10,412 bases of DNA, from positions 1 through 10,412 of the forward strand of contig JAAZAI010000393.1 in the NCBI GenBank assembly GCA_012514445.1. The letters are read 5' to 3'. Both the position numbers and the translations under genes were made by a program. Origin of the DNA: Lentisphaerota bacterium (GTDB lineage Bacteria; Verrucomicrobiota; Kiritimatiellia; RFP12; UBA3636). Below are positions 1 to 5,345 of this stretch, piece by piece. The first letter of the stretch is position 1; each line of letters opens with the position of its first letter. Below the pieces are notes generated by a model. The model was not told the DNA's origin. It did not search any database and saw nothing but the letters and a program-made list of their open reading frames with translations.

Positions 1-73
1 CGATGTAATACCGAGGTTTGTTCGAGATTTCAATTGGCAGGGTTGGGACGATGCCACGACGTGGCTGAAGATG

Positions 74-92
74 CGAATGGCCAGGCCATTCG
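74..92. repeat. 19-nt perfect palindrome
   Basis: CGAATGGCC and GGCCATTCG flank a single central A at position 83, giving 9-bp perfectly complementary arms. It lies about 80 nt beyond the stop of the last operon gene. There is no T-run, so it is not a classic terminator. It could be a protein-binding site or part of a dispersed palindromic element. A second stem with the same outer sequence (TGCGAAT…ATTCGCA) lies at 181–202. Confidence 0.6.
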
Positions 93-99
93 AACGAGT

Positions 100-145
100 C
101 ACGACGAGGAGGCGAAAGCAAAAGTCAGGAGGCACGACGAGGAGG
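100..145. repeat. Pair of 13-nt direct repeats
   Basis: CACGACGAGGAGG occurs at 100–112 and again at 133–145, a 33-nt repeat period, inside a purine-rich stretch. Only two copies are seen. It is non-coding by context and its function is unknown. Confidence 0.6.
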
Positions 146-171
146 TAAAGGCTGGGACCGGAACGCCAACC

Positions 172-936
172 CTACCAGACTGCGAATCGGGCCAGATTCG
201 CAAAGGTAGCGGTAAGCGCCAAGACGTGCAGGGCAATCGCCACGGGCGTCCAGCGGAGCGGATGCAGCCCTTGCTTGCGGGCCGTCCCGAAAAAGCGCGC
301 CGCCAGCGCGCATCCGCCGGGCAACGCCACGGCCGCCATCGCCAAGGCCCATCCGCCAGCCGTCGACATCCCCAACAGCGCGACCTCGGCAATCACCGCG
401 GGCCAGGCATTCAACCGATGCGGCATCACGCGCAAGCGCGATCGTCCCGGCACGGCGGGGAGAATCACGACGCGCGCGTTCTCCCCGGCATCCGCGGCTT
501 CAAGGCACGCGGTTTCGTCGCCGCAGGTGAACGGCGGCAACGCCGCCTGGCTCGACGAGACGATGGTCGCCAAACCCGCGCGCCGGACTTCCGCGAAGGC
601 GCGACTTCTCACCGCGTTGAGGTCGATTCGCAGATCAAAGCCGGGCGCTCGCGCCACCAGCAGGCGCACCGGCGCCTCGGTGGAAACGACCCGCCGCAGC
701 GCCGCCTGCGCGGCCGAAGCCAGCGGACGGGCCTCCGGGGCCAGCGGATCGACGGCAACGGTCACATCGGGGCGAAACACGGCCGGCGCGACGAGAGCGT
801 CGAACAGTCCGGGAAGCAACGCCGCCACGGCACCGACGAGCAGCGCGCCGACGAGCCCTCCAGGCGCGCGTAGCGTGGTCTCGGCGAAACAGGAGACCCA
901 GAACATGGCGAGGACGATGGCGGTGAGCGGCCGCAT
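172..936 (-). CDS. Hypothetical membrane protein
   Basis: I do not recognise this 254-residue protein. It looks like an integral membrane protein: hydrophobic segments at about residues 4–19 and 26–50, then a mostly soluble middle region (about 55–175), then two more hydrophobic segments at about 178–206 and 231–249, ending in FAVW. With about four membrane passes the middle region is a single large loop, possibly periplasmic; it holds two cysteines close together (C138 and C144, in CGDETAC) that could form a disulfide or bind a ligand. The ATG lies 3 nt after the tcdA stop, with AGGGG 8 nt upstream, so it is almost certainly translated from the same mRNA as panD–nudix–parB-like–tcdA. The coding call rests on operon position, the ribosome site and the clear hydrophobic pattern, which the competing antisense frames lack. 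Confidence 0.7.
   Translation of the reverse strand: MRPLTAIVLAMFWVSCFAETTLRAPGGLVGALLVGAVAALLPGLFDALVAPAVFRPDVTVAVDPLAPEARPLASAAQAALRRVVSTEAPVRLLVARAPGFDLRIDLNAVRSRAFAEVRRAGLATIVSSSQAALPPFTCGDETACLEAADAGENARVVILPAVPGRSRLRVMPHRLNAWPAVIAEVALLGMSTAGGWALAMAAVALPGGCALAARFFGTARKQGLHPLRWTPVAIALHVLALTATFANLARFAVW
181..202. repeat. Stem-loop at the 3' end of the membrane-protein gene
   Basis: TGCGAATC (181–188) and GATTCGCA (195–202) form an 8-bp perfect inverted repeat around a 6-nt loop, GGGCCA. It lies within the last codons of the gene, just before its TAG. It could be an mRNA 3'-end stabilising hairpin or a weak terminator; no T-run follows on the minus strand. It resembles the palindrome at 74–92. 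Confidence 0.5.
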
Positions 937-939
937 GGC

Positions 940-1659
940 TCACACCCCTGCAAGACGCCGGATCACATGGCCCGCAATCACGAGGCCTGCCACCCCCGGC
1001 ACGAAGGAGATGCTTCCCGGCGGAAGTCGGCCGGCGCCCGGGCCGGGATCGTCCGGCGGCGGCACCGGTTCGCGAGGCTCCTCGGCGGAGAAGACGACGT
1101 CGAGGTGCGTCACGCCCTGCTTGCGGAGCTTCTTGCGCATCACGCGCGCCAGCGGACAGCGATCCGTGGCGAAGAGATCGACCAACTCGAACCGCGCGGG
1201 ATCGAGCTTGTTGCCGGCGCCCATGGCGCTGACGATGGGGACGCCCGCCGCCTTCGCGCGGACGACGAGTTCCACCTTCGCGCTCGGCGAGTCGATGGCG
1301 TCGACCACGTAATCGAATCGGGCGAGATCGACGGCGTCTGCCGTCTTGGCAGAGTATTTCAGCGCCAATGCCTCGACGACCGCCTCCGGATTGATGTCGA
1401 GGATGCGTTCGCGCATGACCTCCACTTTCAGACGGCCGAGGGTGGAGACGAGGGCGACGAGCTGGCGGTTGAGGTTGCTCTCCGAGACGTGGTCCGGATC
1501 GAGCAACGTCAGGGTTCCGACGCCTCCACGCGCGAGAGCCTCGACCGCAAACGAGCCGACGCCGCCGATGCCGACGACCAGGACGCGCGAAGCGGCGAGG
1601 CGGCGGACGCCTTCGGCGCCGAGAAGCATCGCGGTGCGGACGGTCGCGCCGGCTTTCAT
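940..1659 (-). CDS. tcdA: tRNA threonylcarbamoyladenosine dehydratase TcdA (ThiF/E1-like)
   Basis: TcdA (formerly CsdL/YgdL) is an ATP-dependent, E1-like enzyme that cyclises t6A37 of ANN-decoding tRNAs to ct6A in the cytoplasm. The 239-residue protein shows the ThiF-type fold: a nucleotide-binding loop GIGGVGS at 30–36, the acidic strand end LLDPD (D54), NLNRQ at 62–66, VDAID around 119–123, then the TcdA-typical stretches SAMGAGNKLDP (144–154), a CPLARVMRKKLRKQG-type segment (168–182), VVFS (188–191) and a C-terminal GSISFVPGVAGL (215–226) that likely forms the membrane-facing hydrophobic helix of this family. Length fits TcdA, with a slightly short N-terminus. The ATG shares its A with the TGA of the upstream ParB-like gene and has no good Shine–Dalgarno, so translation is probably coupled. 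MoeB/ThiF are less likely because no Zn-binding CxxC pairs are present. Confidence 0.9.
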   Translation of the reverse strand: MKAGATVRTAMLLGAEGVRRLAASRVLVVGIGGVGSFAVEALARGGVGTLTLLDPDHVSESNLNRQLVALVSTLGRLKVEVMRERILDINPEAVVEALALKYSAKTADAVDLARFDYVVDAIDSPSAKVELVVRAKAAGVPIVSAMGAGNKLDPARFELVDLFATDRCPLARVMRKKLRKQGVTHLDVVFSAEEPREPVPPPDDPGPGAGRLPPGSISFVPGVAGLVIAGHVIRRLAGV

Positions 1660-2144
1660 CAGATGCCGAAGCTATCCGGCTCGTCGTCCGCGGCCGGCGC
1701 GGGGAGGCGGCGGGCGGGCGGCTCGGCGGCGCCGGTTGAAATGGAATGGCGGCCACGCTTCCAGAAGGCGAGCTTGCCGACGAAACTCTTGATCGCCCGG
1801 GAGATTCGCACGCCGAGCTTGGGATGGCGCACGGCGTCGAGACGCTTGACGCCCTCGAGCAATTCGTCGGGCGTGAAGTCCTTGCGGTAGATATTCTCCT
1901 CGAGTTCCATCTCGAGGCGGCGCTCCTCGGTGAGTCCGTCGACGACGGTGGCGTCGATCATCTTCCAGCCGAGGCGTTGGGCGGCGGTGAGGCGGCGGTG
2001 GCCCGCGATGAGCTCGAGATCGCGGGAAACGGTAATGGGATTGAGCTGGCCGCAACGGCTGAGGCTCTGCATGAGCGGGTCGAGGTTGCCGAGGTCCTTG
2101 CGGACGCGGTCGGGCACTTTGATGCTGCTGATCATCACCTGCAT
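1659..2144 (-). CDS. Small ParB N-terminal (ParB/Srx fold) domain protein
   Basis: A 161-residue protein made of a ParB/sulfiredoxin-type N-terminal domain and little else. Visible motifs: an I-x-V-P-D-R-V-R segment (8–15), LMQSLSRCGQLNPITV (24–39), the phosphate-binding GHRR (48–51) followed by LTAAQRLGW, and ENIYRKDFTPDE (83–94), equivalent to the ENxxR motif that contacts nucleotide in CTP-binding ParB proteins. It lacks the central HTH and C-terminal dimerisation domains of chromosomal ParB, so it is unlikely to be the segregation protein. After residue 110 comes a basic amphipathic stretch (RISRAIKSFVGKLAFWKRGR, 113–132), then a Pro/Ala-rich acidic tail. The ATG at 2144 is supported by AGGAGG 9 nt upstream and overlaps the Nudix stop by 10 nt; a longer in-frame start at 2666 would only read the antiphase of the Nudix gene. 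Function unknown; CTP/ATP binding or nuclease activity are possible. Confidence 0.82.
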   Translation of the reverse strand: MQVMISSIKVPDRVRKDLGNLDPLMQSLSRCGQLNPITVSRDLELIAGHRRLTAAQRLGWKMIDATVVDGLTEERRLEMELEENIYRKDFTPDELLEGVKRLDAVRHPKLGVRISRAIKSFVGKLAFWKRGRHSISTGAAEPPARRLPAPAADDEPDSFGI

Positions 2145-2722
2145 GTCGTCTCTCCTCCTGGGCTGGTGGATGGGGTTGCTCCGTTGACGGCGGCGTCCTC
2201 CTCGTCGAAGCCGGGCTCCAGCGACATCCATCGCATCGTCTCCCCGTCGAAGATGAAGCGCCCCGAGAAAGGCGTGCCGGCGAGCATCAGCGGGAACCAG
2301 TGCCGGTCGTCCTCCCACATGCGGTCGTAGGGGATGGCGTCGACGGGGAACCATTCGGGTATGGCCTCGTCCGTCTCGACGGGTTCGCCGGTCCAACGGG
2401 TGGTTTTGAAGACGTGGCCATGGAGGGCGTAGCCGTCGGTGAACTGGAAACGCAGGGAACCGCAGAACCGCGGATCGGCGACGGCGATGCCGAGTTCCTC
2501 GCGCGTTTCGCGCACGGCGGCCTGGACGGGGGTTTCGCCGGGTTCGAGGCGACCGCCGGGACCGTTGATCTTGCCGCGGCCGAGGCCGCGTTTCTTGTGG
2601 ATGAGCAGGACGCGGCCGGCGCCGTCGAAAACAAAGAGGAGGGTGGCCACCTCGTCGGGGCGCCACAGCGCCCCGTCGCCGCAGCGCCAGTCCACGGCGA
2701 TCTGGGCCCCGTCCGGTTCCAT
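2135..2722 (-). CDS. MTH1/NUDT1-like Nudix hydrolase (8-oxo-dGTP diphosphatase type)
   Basis: A 195-residue Nudix hydrolase. The Nudix box is complete at 57–79: G57, E63, R71-E72, E75-E76, G78. The resemblance to animal MTH1 goes well beyond the box: a KINGPGG segment before it, then TDEAIPEWFPVDAIPYDRMW (117–136), DDRHWFPL (138–145) and SGRFIFDG (153–160). The W and the two D residues of this MWxDD block match those that read the damaged purine in MTH1. It probably removes oxidised purine nucleotides (8-oxo-dGTP, 2-OH-dATP) from the pool, although substrate choice cannot be settled from sequence. After about residue 170 there is a low-complexity, likely disordered tail. The ATG is one nucleotide after the panD stop; AGGAG lies 11 nt upstream inside the panD 3' end. 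It overlaps the next gene by 10 nt. Confidence 0.88.
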   Translation of the reverse strand: MEPDGAQIAVDWRCGDGALWRPDEVATLLFVFDGAGRVLLIHKKRGLGRGKINGPGGRLEPGETPVQAAVRETREELGIAVADPRFCGSLRFQFTDGYALHGHVFKTTRWTGEPVETDEAIPEWFPVDAIPYDRMWEDDRHWFPLMLAGTPFSGRFIFDGETMRWMSLEPGFDEEDAAVNGATPSTSPGGETTCR

Positions 2723-2723
2723 G

Positions 2724-3086
2724 CTAGATCGGGCTCCTGCGGATGACGGCGTTGGCGTCGCCGAAGACGGCGATGCGCGGCTGGTGCGATTCGATCTCGG
2801 CCTCGTCGAGCATGCAGAAGGAGAAGACGATGACGCGGTCGCCGACGGCGCCCTTGTGGGCGGTGGCGCCGTTGAGACAGCAGACCTTGGAGCCCCGGTG
2901 TCCGGCGATGGCGTAGGTCTCGAAGCGCTCGCCGTTCTCGAGATTGGCGACGAGGATCTTCTCGAACTGCCGGAGGCCCACCATCTCCATGAAATCGGGA
3001 TCGAGGGTGAGGCTGCCCTGGTAGTTGAGCTCGGCGGCGGTCACCGTGAGATGGTGCAGTTTGGCCTTCAGAAAAACGGATAGCAT
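2724..3086 (-). CDS. panD: Aspartate 1-decarboxylase (pyruvoyl-dependent)
   Basis: Decarboxylates L-aspartate to beta-alanine for pantothenate/CoA synthesis. The 120-residue proenzyme aligns with PanD without gaps at the key positions: K9, H11, Gly24–Ser25 (the self-cleavage site, in YQGSLT, whose serine becomes the pyruvoyl group), R54, T57-Y58 and N72 in LNGA. It ends with the typical QPRIAVFGDAN stretch. The start at 3086 is chosen because it puts Gly24–Ser25 in register and has AGGAG 5 nt upstream; the frame stays open to 3209, but the extra 41 residues are not PanD-like. It is the first gene of the operon and is not beside panB or panC. The weak promoter-like pair TTGAAA/TAATTT lies just upstream. 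Confidence 0.95.
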   Translation of the reverse strand: MLSVFLKAKLHHLTVTAAELNYQGSLTLDPDFMEMVGLRQFEKILVANLENGERFETYAIAGHRGSKVCCLNGATAHKGAVGDRVIVFSFCMLDEAEIESHQPRIAVFGDANAVIRRSPI

Positions 3087-3108
3087 AGTGACTCCTGTAT
3101 GCGGAAGT

Positions 3109-3137
3109 AAATTACCCTTTCCGGCGGGGGTTTTCAA
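3109..3137 (-). promoter_or_regulatory. Candidate promoter of the panD operon
   Basis: On the minus strand TTGAAA (3137–3132; 5 of 6 to the sigma-70 –35 consensus) is separated by 17 nt from TAATTT (3114–3109; only 3 of 6). The –10 lies 22 nt from the panD ATG, giving a short leader that still contains the AGGAG site. The –35 is good, the –10 poor; consensus in this phylum may differ. Confidence 0.35.
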
Positions 3138-3166
3138 GAACGATGTTGGCCGCGGGCTTTTTGTAG

Positions 3167-3195
3167 TTGAACCGGCGGGGTTCATTTGATAGATT
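3167..3195 (+). promoter_or_regulatory. Candidate promoter of tRNA-Ser
   Basis: TTGAAC (3167–3172; 4/6) and TAGATT (3190–3195; 4/6) are separated by exactly 17 nt. The –10 ends 24 nt before the mature 5' end of the tRNA, which fits a short 5' leader for RNase P. It is divergent from, and about 30 bp away from, the candidate panD promoter. Confidence 0.45.
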
Positions 3196-3205
3196 GTCCG
3201 CGTTT

Positions 3206-4135
3206 TCAAAGCCGACCCCGGAGGGGTGGCAGAGCCTGGTTTAATGTACTTGACTCGAAATCAAGCGAGCGGCAACGCTCCGGGGGTTCGAATCCCTCCC
3301 CCTCCGCCATTTTCCCCAACGCGCGATTGCCGTGCGCCCGCCGATACGCCGTAGGCGTGCAACGGGCGAGCTGCCGGAATCGGCGGCTGAAGTAATACGG
3401 ATCCGCGAATCCAAGTCGGGCGGCGATTTCCTTGACTGTCGCCTGCGTTTCGACGAGCAGCCGACAGCTGCGCTGCAGCAGGATCATGTCGCGATAGCCC
3501 GAGAACGTCTGCGGGCCGTGCTCTTCGGCCCAGCGGCGGCGCAGCGACGCCAGCGACATGCCGAGGGATTTCGCGAATGCGGCGGCGTCGAAGGCTCCGC
3601 CCAGCGTGCCGCGCAAATGCTCGCGGCAGCGCTCGACCGCGTGGAGGCGCCCATCCTGCCGGGACCCCGGCGCGTAGCTGGCGAGGATCAGCTCCCAGCA
3701 GGCCGCATCGACCTGGTCCGCATCAAGCTGCTTCGCCGTGAGACGATCTTCGAGCCGTGCGACGGCTTCTCCCAGATCGACGGCGACCGGCCTGACCGGT
3801 GGCTCGCCGGGCGAGAACACACCGGATCGGCGGAGGACAGCGAAGCAACGCGCCGGGTAGATCAGGAACAGCTCCGTCCACGCGCCGCCTTCGACCGGTC
3901 CGTAGTCCATGGGTTCGCCCGGCCACTGCAGCAGAACGCACGGCGCCTCCACGGGATGCTCGACGCCCCGGAGGACGTACGTCCCCCGTCCCGCGAGGAT
4001 GAACGAGAAGTTGCAGTTCTGGAAGACATGGACCACCCGCTCCGTCTTGCGGGGATGGAAGCCGATGCTCTCCACCGGCGGCAACAACGGGAAACGACGG
4101 GGATACGGAGACAAGTGCGTGAAACGAATGTCCAT
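3206..4135 (-). CDS. AraC-family transcriptional regulator
   Basis: A 309-residue regulator: an N-terminal cupin-like sensing domain (about 25–100; NCNFSFILAGRGTYVLRGVE) and a C-terminal AraC/XylS double helix-turn-helix. The first HTH is at about 182–203 (AFAKSLGMSLASLRRRW), the second at about 232–256 with the family signature IAARLGFADPYYFSRRFRQ. It likely binds a sugar and controls the divergent Gfo/Idh–ThuA genes. The start at 4135 has GGAGGG 13 nt upstream, which is rather far; an ATG at 4156 would add 7 residues. Odd point: the family normally stops soon after YRRAHG (266–269), but here no stop occurs and residues 276–305 are the antisense of tRNA-Ser, ending at 3206. Either the gene lost its stop, or the tail is real but functionless. 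The last ~35 residues should not be used for function assignment. Confidence 0.88.
   Translation of the reverse strand: MDIRFTHLSPYPRRFPLLPPVESIGFHPRKTERVVHVFQNCNFSFILAGRGTYVLRGVEHPVEAPCVLLQWPGEPMDYGPVEGGAWTELFLIYPARCFAVLRRSGVFSPGEPPVRPVAVDLGEAVARLEDRLTAKQLDADQVDAACWELILASYAPGSRQDGRLHAVERCREHLRGTLGGAFDAAAFAKSLGMSLASLRRRWAEEHGPQTFSGYRDMILLQRSCRLLVETQATVKEIAARLGFADPYYFSRRFRQLARCTPTAYRRAHGNRALGKMAEGEGFEPPERCRSLDFESSTLNQALPPLRGRL
3220..3309 (+). tRNA. tRNA-Ser (anticodon CGA)
   Basis: Class II tRNA of 90 nt with encoded CCA. The acceptor stem GGAGGGG (3220–3226) pairs with CCCCTCC (3299–3305), followed by discriminator G (3306) and CCA (3307–3309). The anticodon stem CTTGA (3249–3253) pairs with TCAAG (3261–3265) around the loop CTCGAAA; the anticodon is CGA at 3256–3258, reading UCG serine codons. 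A long variable arm, GAGCG-GCAA-CGCTC, and a GGTTCGAAT T-loop region confirm tRNA-Ser. No hairpin-plus-T terminator follows, only TTTT. The whole tRNA lies antisense within the open frame of the neighbouring AraC-family gene. Confidence 0.97.
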
Positions 4136-4237
4136 TGTTTTGAAAGTTCCCTCCATTTCAATCTGCCATTTTGAAGCGTACCATAGTCGTCGTTCGAAAT
4201 GAAAGTCCATTTCACAAACCCCAAGCGGAGATCTTGC
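4136..4237. promoter_or_regulatory. Divergent control region with repeated CCATTTC motif
   Basis: The intergenic region between the AraC-family gene and the oxidoreductase gene. TCCATTTCA occurs at 4152–4160 and again at 4206–4214 in the same orientation, 54 nt apart (about five helical turns), with a related CCATTTT at 4166–4172. Two inverted repeats are also present: TTGAAA (4140–4145)/TTTCAA (4156–4161) and GAAATG (4196–4201)/CATTTC (4208–4213). Such direct half-sites are what AraC-type regulators bind, so these are candidate operators. No strong sigma-70 promoter is evident; TTGAAG at 4171–4176 could be a –35 for the plus-strand genes but its –10 is poor, as expected for an activator-dependent promoter. 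GGAG at 4227–4230 is the ribosome site for the oxidoreductase. Confidence 0.45.
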
Positions 4238-5329
4238 ATGAACATCGGATTGATCGGCTGCGGCAACATCAGCCATGCCTACCTGAAGAACGGAAAGACC
4301 TTCAAGCAGACGACCCTGCGCGCCTGCGCGGACGCGCGGCCCGAGGCCGCCAAGGCCTGCGCCGAGACATACGGCCTGAAGGCGATGTCCGTCGACGAGT
4401 TGCTCGCCGATCCGTCCATCGACGCCATTCTCAACCTCACCACCCCGCAGTCGCATGTGGCGATCAACCTCCGCGCGATCGAGGCCGGCAAGCACGTGCA
4501 CTGCGAAAAGCCCTTCGGGCTCGATCGCGAAGGCGGACGGCGCGTGATCGAAGCGGCGAAGGCCAAGGGGCTTCGCGTCGGCTGCGCGCCCGACACGTTC
4601 CTCGGCGGCGGCCACCAGACATGCCGCAAGCTGATCGACCAGGGGCTCATCGGCCGCGTCGTCTCCGGCACGGCGTTCATGCTCTGCCACGGGCACGAGT
4701 CCTGGCACCCCGCCCCGGCCTTCTACTACCAGAAGGGCGGCGGCCCGCTCTTCGACATGGGTCCCTACTACCTCACCGCGCTCGTCAACCTCCTCGGCCC
4801 CGTGGCGCGCGTCTCCGCGTTCACCAACCGCTCGACGGATCTCCGGCAGGGACTCAAGGCCAACGAAGGGAAGACCTTCCCCGTCGAAATCGACACGCAC
4901 GTCTCCGCGCTGCTCGAATTCGCCTCCGGCGCGATCATCACGCTGATCACGAGCTTCGACGTCTGGAAGCACTCGAACCTCAAGGACATCGAGCTGCACG
5001 GCACCGAGGGCAGCCTCCACATCCCCGACCCCAATGCGTTCAACGGCGACATCCGCTTCTTCAAGGCGGGGCTCTCCGCCGACTGGGCGCCGGCGGACAA
5101 TCCGTTCATCTACAACGACAACATGCGCGGCATCGGCCTGGCGGACCTCGCGGCCGGCGTCGCCAAGGGCCGCCCCCACCGCTGCAGCGGCGATCTCGCC
5201 TTCCACGTGCTCGACATCATGTGCGGCATCTGCGAATCGGCCGCCGAAGGCCGTTGCGTCGCCCTCTCCACCACCTGCGAGCGCCCCGCGCCGCTTCCCG
5301 TCGGCCTCCTCGCCGGCGAACTCGACTAA
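4238..5329 (+). CDS. Gfo/Idh/MocA-family NAD(P)-dependent oxidoreductase
   Basis: A 363-residue oxidoreductase. The N-terminal Rossmann domain begins with GLIGCGNIS (4–12) and contains LNLTTPQSHV (66–74) and the family's HVHCEKPFGLD (87–96), with the catalytic lysine at K91. The C-terminal alpha/beta domain carries GGGPLFDMGPYY (167–178), where the usual D-x-G-x-H histidine position is Tyr, a substitution I have seen as a subfamily trait. Enzymes of this family oxidise or reduce sugars, inositols or glycosides; the partner ThuA-like gene recalls thuAB of rhizobia, where the ThuB dehydrogenase acts on trehalose, but the substrate here is unknown. The start at 4238 is preferred (GGAG 7 nt upstream; Rossmann strand begins at once); the in-frame ATG at 4199 adds 13 unlikely residues. 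The next gene starts 16 nt after the stop. Confidence 0.9.
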   Translation: MNIGLIGCGNISHAYLKNGKTFKQTTLRACADARPEAAKACAETYGLKAMSVDELLADPSIDAILNLTTPQSHVAINLRAIEAGKHVHCEKPFGLDREGGRRVIEAAKAKGLRVGCAPDTFLGGGHQTCRKLIDQGLIGRVVSGTAFMLCHGHESWHPAPAFYYQKGGGPLFDMGPYYLTALVNLLGPVARVSAFTNRSTDLRQGLKANEGKTFPVEIDTHVSALLEFASGAIITLITSFDVWKHSNLKDIELHGTEGSLHIPDPNAFNGDIRFFKAGLSADWAPADNPFIYNDNMRGIGLADLAAGVAKGRPHRCSGDLAFHVLDIMCGICESAAEGRCVALSTTCERPAPLPVGLLAGELD

Positions 5330-5345
5330 ACCCAAGGACAACCTC

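Larger units (their letters stand above)
1..171. other. Non-coding stretch downstream of the panD operon
   Basis: No believable gene. The only open frames here are those that continue as antisense of the membrane-protein and tcdA genes. The stretch holds a 19-nt perfect palindrome (74–92) and two copies of a 13-nt purine-rich sequence (100–112 and 133–145). It follows the last gene of the minus-strand operon, but no hairpin followed by a T-run is visible on either strand, so no intrinsic terminator can be called. The repeat content suggests an intergenic repeat element rather than a decayed gene; this is inference. Confidence 0.5.

Noticed and set aside
34..1312. Long plus-strand open frames (to about 345 residues) at the left end
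   Set aside because: They are antisense to tcdA and the membrane-protein gene, very Arg/Ala-rich and without any family feature; they are typical of a high-GC genome.
967..1890. Plus-strand frame of 307 codons
   Set aside because: It is in antisense register to tcdA and the ParB-like gene, with no ribosome site or recognised motif.
3206..3310. GEGFEPPERCRSLDFESS peptide as a protein of its own
   Set aside because: It is the antisense reading of tRNA-Ser, a well-known annotation artefact; here it is kept only as the tail of the AraC frame.
3220..3330. tRNA 3' end as an integration (att) site
   Set aside because: No integrase and no duplicated tRNA end were seen in the window.
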